The notes under the pieces are model-generated. The model was not told where the DNA came from. It saw nothing but the letters and a program-made list of their open reading frames with translations, and ran no database searches. The position numbers and the translations under genes are program-made. From NCBI RefSeq assembly GCF_000701505.1, contig NZ_JNJB01000013.1, positions 1 to 64,000 on the forward strand: a DNA stretch of 64,000 bases. Direction: 5' to 3'. This DNA is from Dyadobacter crusticola DSM 16708. GTDB lineage: Bacteria; Bacteroidota; Bacteroidia; Cytophagales; Spirosomataceae. The number at the start of each line of letters is the position of its first letter. Within the stretch, counting starts at the first letter, position 1. This document shows, in pieces, positions 61,266 to 64,000 of this stretch.

Positions 61266-61766
61266 TTAATCAGCCAGTAAAAAGACGATTTCTGTTTGCC
61301 ATTTCTGCGGGTCAGGTTCGAGTTCAGGATCTACGAGGTAGAATTCCGTTCGTCCGCCCCATTGGGTCTTTCCATTTGTGACCTGCTTTTTTTCTGTCAA
61401 TCCTTGCTCTTTTATCCAGTTTTCCAGGGCAACGTGGGCTTGCATCATATCCTTAAAATCACCGGTATAAACAATGCTGGCGTAATTACCCCCCGGAAAA
61501 AATCCTGCGGTCACCATCCCGTCGCCTTCAACAGTACGACTGATTGGGAAACCCGCTTCGCATTCCAGCTCTCCTTCTTCATTCATGGATTTATAAAGAA
61601 AAAAGTCAGGACCGATGGCTTCAATGTCCCGCTGCTGCATCCATTGCTTTACTTCCGGGATGAGCGGAGGCAATATGTCTGGGATATCGTTCATGTGAAC
61701 GGTTTTCGCAATAGCGAGATAGGCCCACGCCTTCCGACGCTCTGATTTAGGATCTGATAGCATCAT
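61266..61766 (-). CDS. GyrI-like/effector-binding-domain protein (probable)
   Basis: A 166-residue cytosolic protein. IPEVKQWMQQRDIEAIGPDFFLYKSM, ELECEAGFPISRTVEGDG, VTAGFFPGGNYASIVYTGDFKDM, ALENWIKEQGL and GRTEFYLVDPELEPDPQKWQTEIVFLL follow the layout of the GyrI-like (AraC effector-binding) fold: an acidic strand, the E.G.P pair, a GGNYA stretch and the final T.I.FL strand. No DNA-binding part is attached, so it is a stand-alone ligand-binding domain. Two adjacent ATG codons open it (61766, 61763). Confidence 0.7.
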   Translation of the reverse strand: MMLSDPKSERRKAWAYLAIAKTVHMNDIPDILPPLIPEVKQWMQQRDIEAIGPDFFLYKSMNEEGELECEAGFPISRTVEGDGMVTAGFFPGGNYASIVYTGDFKDMMQAHVALENWIKEQGLTEKKQVTNGKTQWGGRTEFYLVDPELEPDPQKWQTEIVFLLAD

Positions 61767-61908
61767 CCATTTACTGATTTGTTGTCATGCAAATCTACCG
61801 TTTCGTCCAGGATCACCGGAGGTTAAAAACGTCAAATTAAAGGGCGGATTGAGACATAATTAGTACTTACAATCAGCAACATGACAGCGGCTTAGCTCAT
61901 CTCGATGA

Positions 61909-63987
61909 CTATTCACTTTTTCTGATCTTTTCAGACTCTTGCAGTGACGTAAAAAAAAGATCAAAGCCTGTTTTTACCGGTTTTGATGCGCCTTTGAAAT
62001 GGGGAGATGCTACTACCTCCGCGAGCTTGTTTTGTTCCTGCAAAATGGACGCGGTTTGAACTGCAACTGCTTCATCAAAAGCATTGAGCTGGCTGACCAA
62101 TTGCTTCACATCTGTACCTGCACGCGCGACCAGCTGCTGCGCGTAGCTGAATGCACTCGTTCTTTTTGCGTCTTTGTCGGCATCTACCCAGACAGCGCCT
62201 GAGGACCCGATTACCTGAGGGTTCCACACACTGGAAAGACGGGAAAACGGTTTAGGTATGATCCAGAACGGACGCAATGGATCGGGCCCTTCTGCTATTG
62301 CTACGAAGTAAGTATCCTGCGATTTGACGGGCACAGTCCAGCTTCCCTCCCATTTTACGCCCTTCTTTCCGTCGCCGGTAATGCGGGCTTCCCGTATCTT
62401 CTTCCCATTTGCATACAAAGAGATACGGTCTGCCTTAATCCACGAAGGTCCCAGCACGCGCACGGAAACCTTTGCGTCCTGCCCTGTTAATGGAACGATC
62501 TCGCCTGCTCCGTAGGTGTCATTTACATGGATCTCGGCCATTAGCCCGAAACTTACCATTACACGCCCGGCCAGTAACTGGTCCATTGCTTTATCCACGT
62601 TGATTTCACCCGGCTTTTCATCCTCGCACTGGATATAGGTCCTGCCCTGCCCCACCAGGTAGCGCATCACGTCGTGGGAATCACTCGAACCCACCGGCGA
62701 AAGAAAGTGGCCTCTGTTCAGAAGACCAAACCAGTCCATGTACAGCTGCATAATGTCTTTTTGCTGTGCACTTGAATTCATCACTTCCATCGCATTGGCA
62801 GGCAATTGCCAGCCGTCCAGACCTTGCCCGGCCACTGAAATATGCCTGTATGGACCAAATGGCTGAAAATTGTAGAAAATATTGCGGGCATGATTAAGGA
62901 TAACTACCTGCTTGTGGTCAGCCAATTCCTCTGAAACCGCTTTCCAGTTTTTAACATGATAATCGGCCGGCTTGGCTCCGTCAGCAAGGGGAAATACATT
63001 GAAATGGCCCACCTGCGTGGTAAATTCATTGCCGGTTACCGGGGTAAACAATGCATTCAGTCCCATTTCCTTTATCATCGGTTTGGCATTATATACCATG
63101 TTGTGATCAGTGAAGACGGGCAGCTCAATCCCTTCTCCGGCCAGTGTCACCAGCCTTTCCTGTATGGTCGCATCCCCGTGGCCGGAGTTGGTGAAGGTAT
63201 GGATGTGGGTGTCCGAAGCAACCCAGCCCTTCGTAGGAACTTCCCTTTGAATGGAAAACTGCTGGTCCGAGACCTGGCCTTTTTTCACCTCCAACAGAAC
63301 AGAATCTACGCCATACTCAAACCCCCGGCTTGCGTACAGCCTGTATTTCCCCTCAGGCAATGTAAAGGAGGCTTTGCCGTCACTGGTGTAAACACATCCC
63401 ACCCGTACCGCGAGCTGCTGCTGCCCGGGCGCAACACCGATAGGTTGCAGCGCTTTTTGCAGGGTTGTGATTGTTATTCTTGCCGGTACCAGGCTGCCCG
63501 GCCCTTTTTCCAGAATGCGCACATTTACCTGCGCCTCTTCAATCAGCTGATCTGGCGTACTATCAATGACCCGAATGTCCCCTACCACAATATCATCAGG
63601 CAACAGATCCGTTTTTCCACCCAAATCCTTCGACTGAATCGTCAGTACATTACCTTTCTCCTTCAAAGCATTGGATGGAACAGCCAGGTATCTCACACGC
63701 GCATTTTCATCCTGATCAAGCATTCCAAGCTCTTGTCCATTCAAATGCACAACCCAGGGGGCTTTCACATCTTCCTGCCTCAGGCTGAGTGTTGCGGGCG
63801 ACGGATATTGCCTGGCATTGAAGGTGATGGAAAGTTGCTTTTGCGGCGTGCCGGTAAAGCTGTCCCACTCCCGTTCTGTTCCCGCGCGAAGGTGATATAG
63901 CCCCTGGTCCACGATCGTTTGCTGGGCGCTCGACTGGCGGCCGAATAAAAGCAGAAAAGCAAGCAGGCTCGTATGTTTGATATGCAT
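61909..63987 (-). CDS. Secreted CehA/McbA-type PHP-fold metallohydrolase
   Basis: A 692-residue exported protein (signal MHIKHTSLLAFLLLFGRQSSAQ). The N-terminal ~250 residues are beta-rich (RQYPSPATLSLRQEDVKAPW, VHLNGQELGMLDQ; then a carboxypeptidase-regulatory-like part FTLPEGKYRLYASRG). The catalytic domain has the metal motifs SDTHIHTFTNSGHGD (near residues 255-270), VFTDHNMVYN, VILNHARN and SSDSHDVMRYLVGQG, as in the CehA/McbA branch of PHP hydrolases (the carbaryl hydrolase-type annotation). Later VRVLGPSWIKADRISLYANG is a beta-sandwich. It may act on a phosphoester or amide outside the cytoplasm; no substrate can be named. Last complete gene before the right edge. Confidence 0.82.
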   Translation of the reverse strand: MHIKHTSLLAFLLLFGRQSSAQQTIVDQGLYHLRAGTEREWDSFTGTPQKQLSITFNARQYPSPATLSLRQEDVKAPWVVHLNGQELGMLDQDENARVRYLAVPSNALKEKGNVLTIQSKDLGGKTDLLPDDIVVGDIRVIDSTPDQLIEEAQVNVRILEKGPGSLVPARITITTLQKALQPIGVAPGQQQLAVRVGCVYTSDGKASFTLPEGKYRLYASRGFEYGVDSVLLEVKKGQVSDQQFSIQREVPTKGWVASDTHIHTFTNSGHGDATIQERLVTLAGEGIELPVFTDHNMVYNAKPMIKEMGLNALFTPVTGNEFTTQVGHFNVFPLADGAKPADYHVKNWKAVSEELADHKQVVILNHARNIFYNFQPFGPYRHISVAGQGLDGWQLPANAMEVMNSSAQQKDIMQLYMDWFGLLNRGHFLSPVGSSDSHDVMRYLVGQGRTYIQCEDEKPGEINVDKAMDQLLAGRVMVSFGLMAEIHVNDTYGAGEIVPLTGQDAKVSVRVLGPSWIKADRISLYANGKKIREARITGDGKKGVKWEGSWTVPVKSQDTYFVAIAEGPDPLRPFWIIPKPFSRLSSVWNPQVIGSSGAVWVDADKDAKRTSAFSYAQQLVARAGTDVKQLVSQLNAFDEAVAVQTASILQEQNKLAEVVASPHFKGASKPVKTGFDLFFTSLQESEKIRKSE

Positions 63988-64000
63988 AGCTGTGTCAGAT

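Noticed and set aside
62956..63900. Plus-strand open frame of 314 codons
   Set aside because: It lies wholly opposite the CehA/McbA-type gene, whose motifs are intact. The translation is rich in Arg, His, Gln and Cys and has no domain pattern.
1..64000. RNA genes and mobile elements
   Set aside because: No tRNA or rRNA pattern, transposase, integrase, attachment-site pair or phage gene was recognised; a short tRNA could be missed by eye.

Overview
The window looks like a chromosomal segment of a Bacteroidota bacterium, most likely an environmental Cytophagales/Spirosomaceae member of the Dyadobacter kind. The genus is an inference. The phylum rests on several things seen here: promoters of the TTTG-N19-21-TAnnTTTG type, Wzi-family capsule proteins, EpsG-type polymerase, a secreted multi-repeat surface protein, paired GH78 rhamnosidases and a LytS/LytTR pair. 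No rRNA, tRNA, CRISPR array, transposase, integrase or prophage gene was seen.

Layout. (1) 1-5.7 kb, minus strand: a DUF1800-DUF1501 secretion-type pair, then a surface protein cut by the window edge that carries five tandem ~100-residue repeats. (2) 6-23 kb, plus strand: a long exopolysaccharide (EPS) locus with a CpsB-type phosphatase, Wza-like exporter, Wzc-like tyrosine kinase, UDP-glucose dehydrogenase, five glycosyltransferases, an acetyltransferase, an EpsG/Wzy-like polymerase, a beta-helix polysaccharide hydrolase, a Wzi protein and a WcaJ-type initiating transferase. (3) 23-27 kb, minus strand: a glycosyltransferase, a Wzx flippase and a polysaccharide pyruvyl transferase. With block 2 these form a near-complete Wzx/Wzy-dependent pathway making an acidic (uronate, probably pyruvylated) polymer. 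The first 27 kb look more AT-rich than the rest. (4) 27-36 kb: rfbD (dTDP-rhamnose synthesis), a second Wzi paralogue, two GH78-type rhamnosidases (one broken by a one-base frameshift), then a 45-residue membrane protein coupled to an SSS sodium symporter. Rhamnose is the common thread. (5) 36.8-42.5 kb: a tripartite RND efflux operon ending in a strong terminator.

(6) 42.6-50.2 kb: a bestrophin-like channel, a LytS/LytTR two-component pair, a PAS hybrid-type soluble histidine kinase, a secreted Cys-rich rhodanese-like protein with a TlpA thioredoxin, and an HxlR regulator divergent from a DsbA/SpxH-like protein (a thiol-redox neighbourhood). (7) 50.2-64 kb: a small stress/hydrolase operon (DUF2383, Dabb, DUF1080), an AraC regulator, a Tat-exported phosphocholine-type phospholipase C, a GH1 enzyme fused to what looks like a decayed RmlD domain, a quinone-oxidoreductase-type dehydrogenase, an AraC and a GlxA-type regulator, an SRPBCC protein, a GyrI-like protein and a secreted CehA/McbA-type PHP hydrolase.

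Several starts were moved inward from the longest possible frame because the upstream codon is TTG/GTG, overlaps a neighbour, or lies upstream of a promoter; each case is explained in its entry. No single unmistakable new system was found. The points most worth following are the GH1-RmlD fusion, the hairpin inside the EPS operon, the G-tract frameshift in the rhamnosidase, the small protein coupled to the symporter, and the orphan terminator plus direct repeats before the EPS locus.
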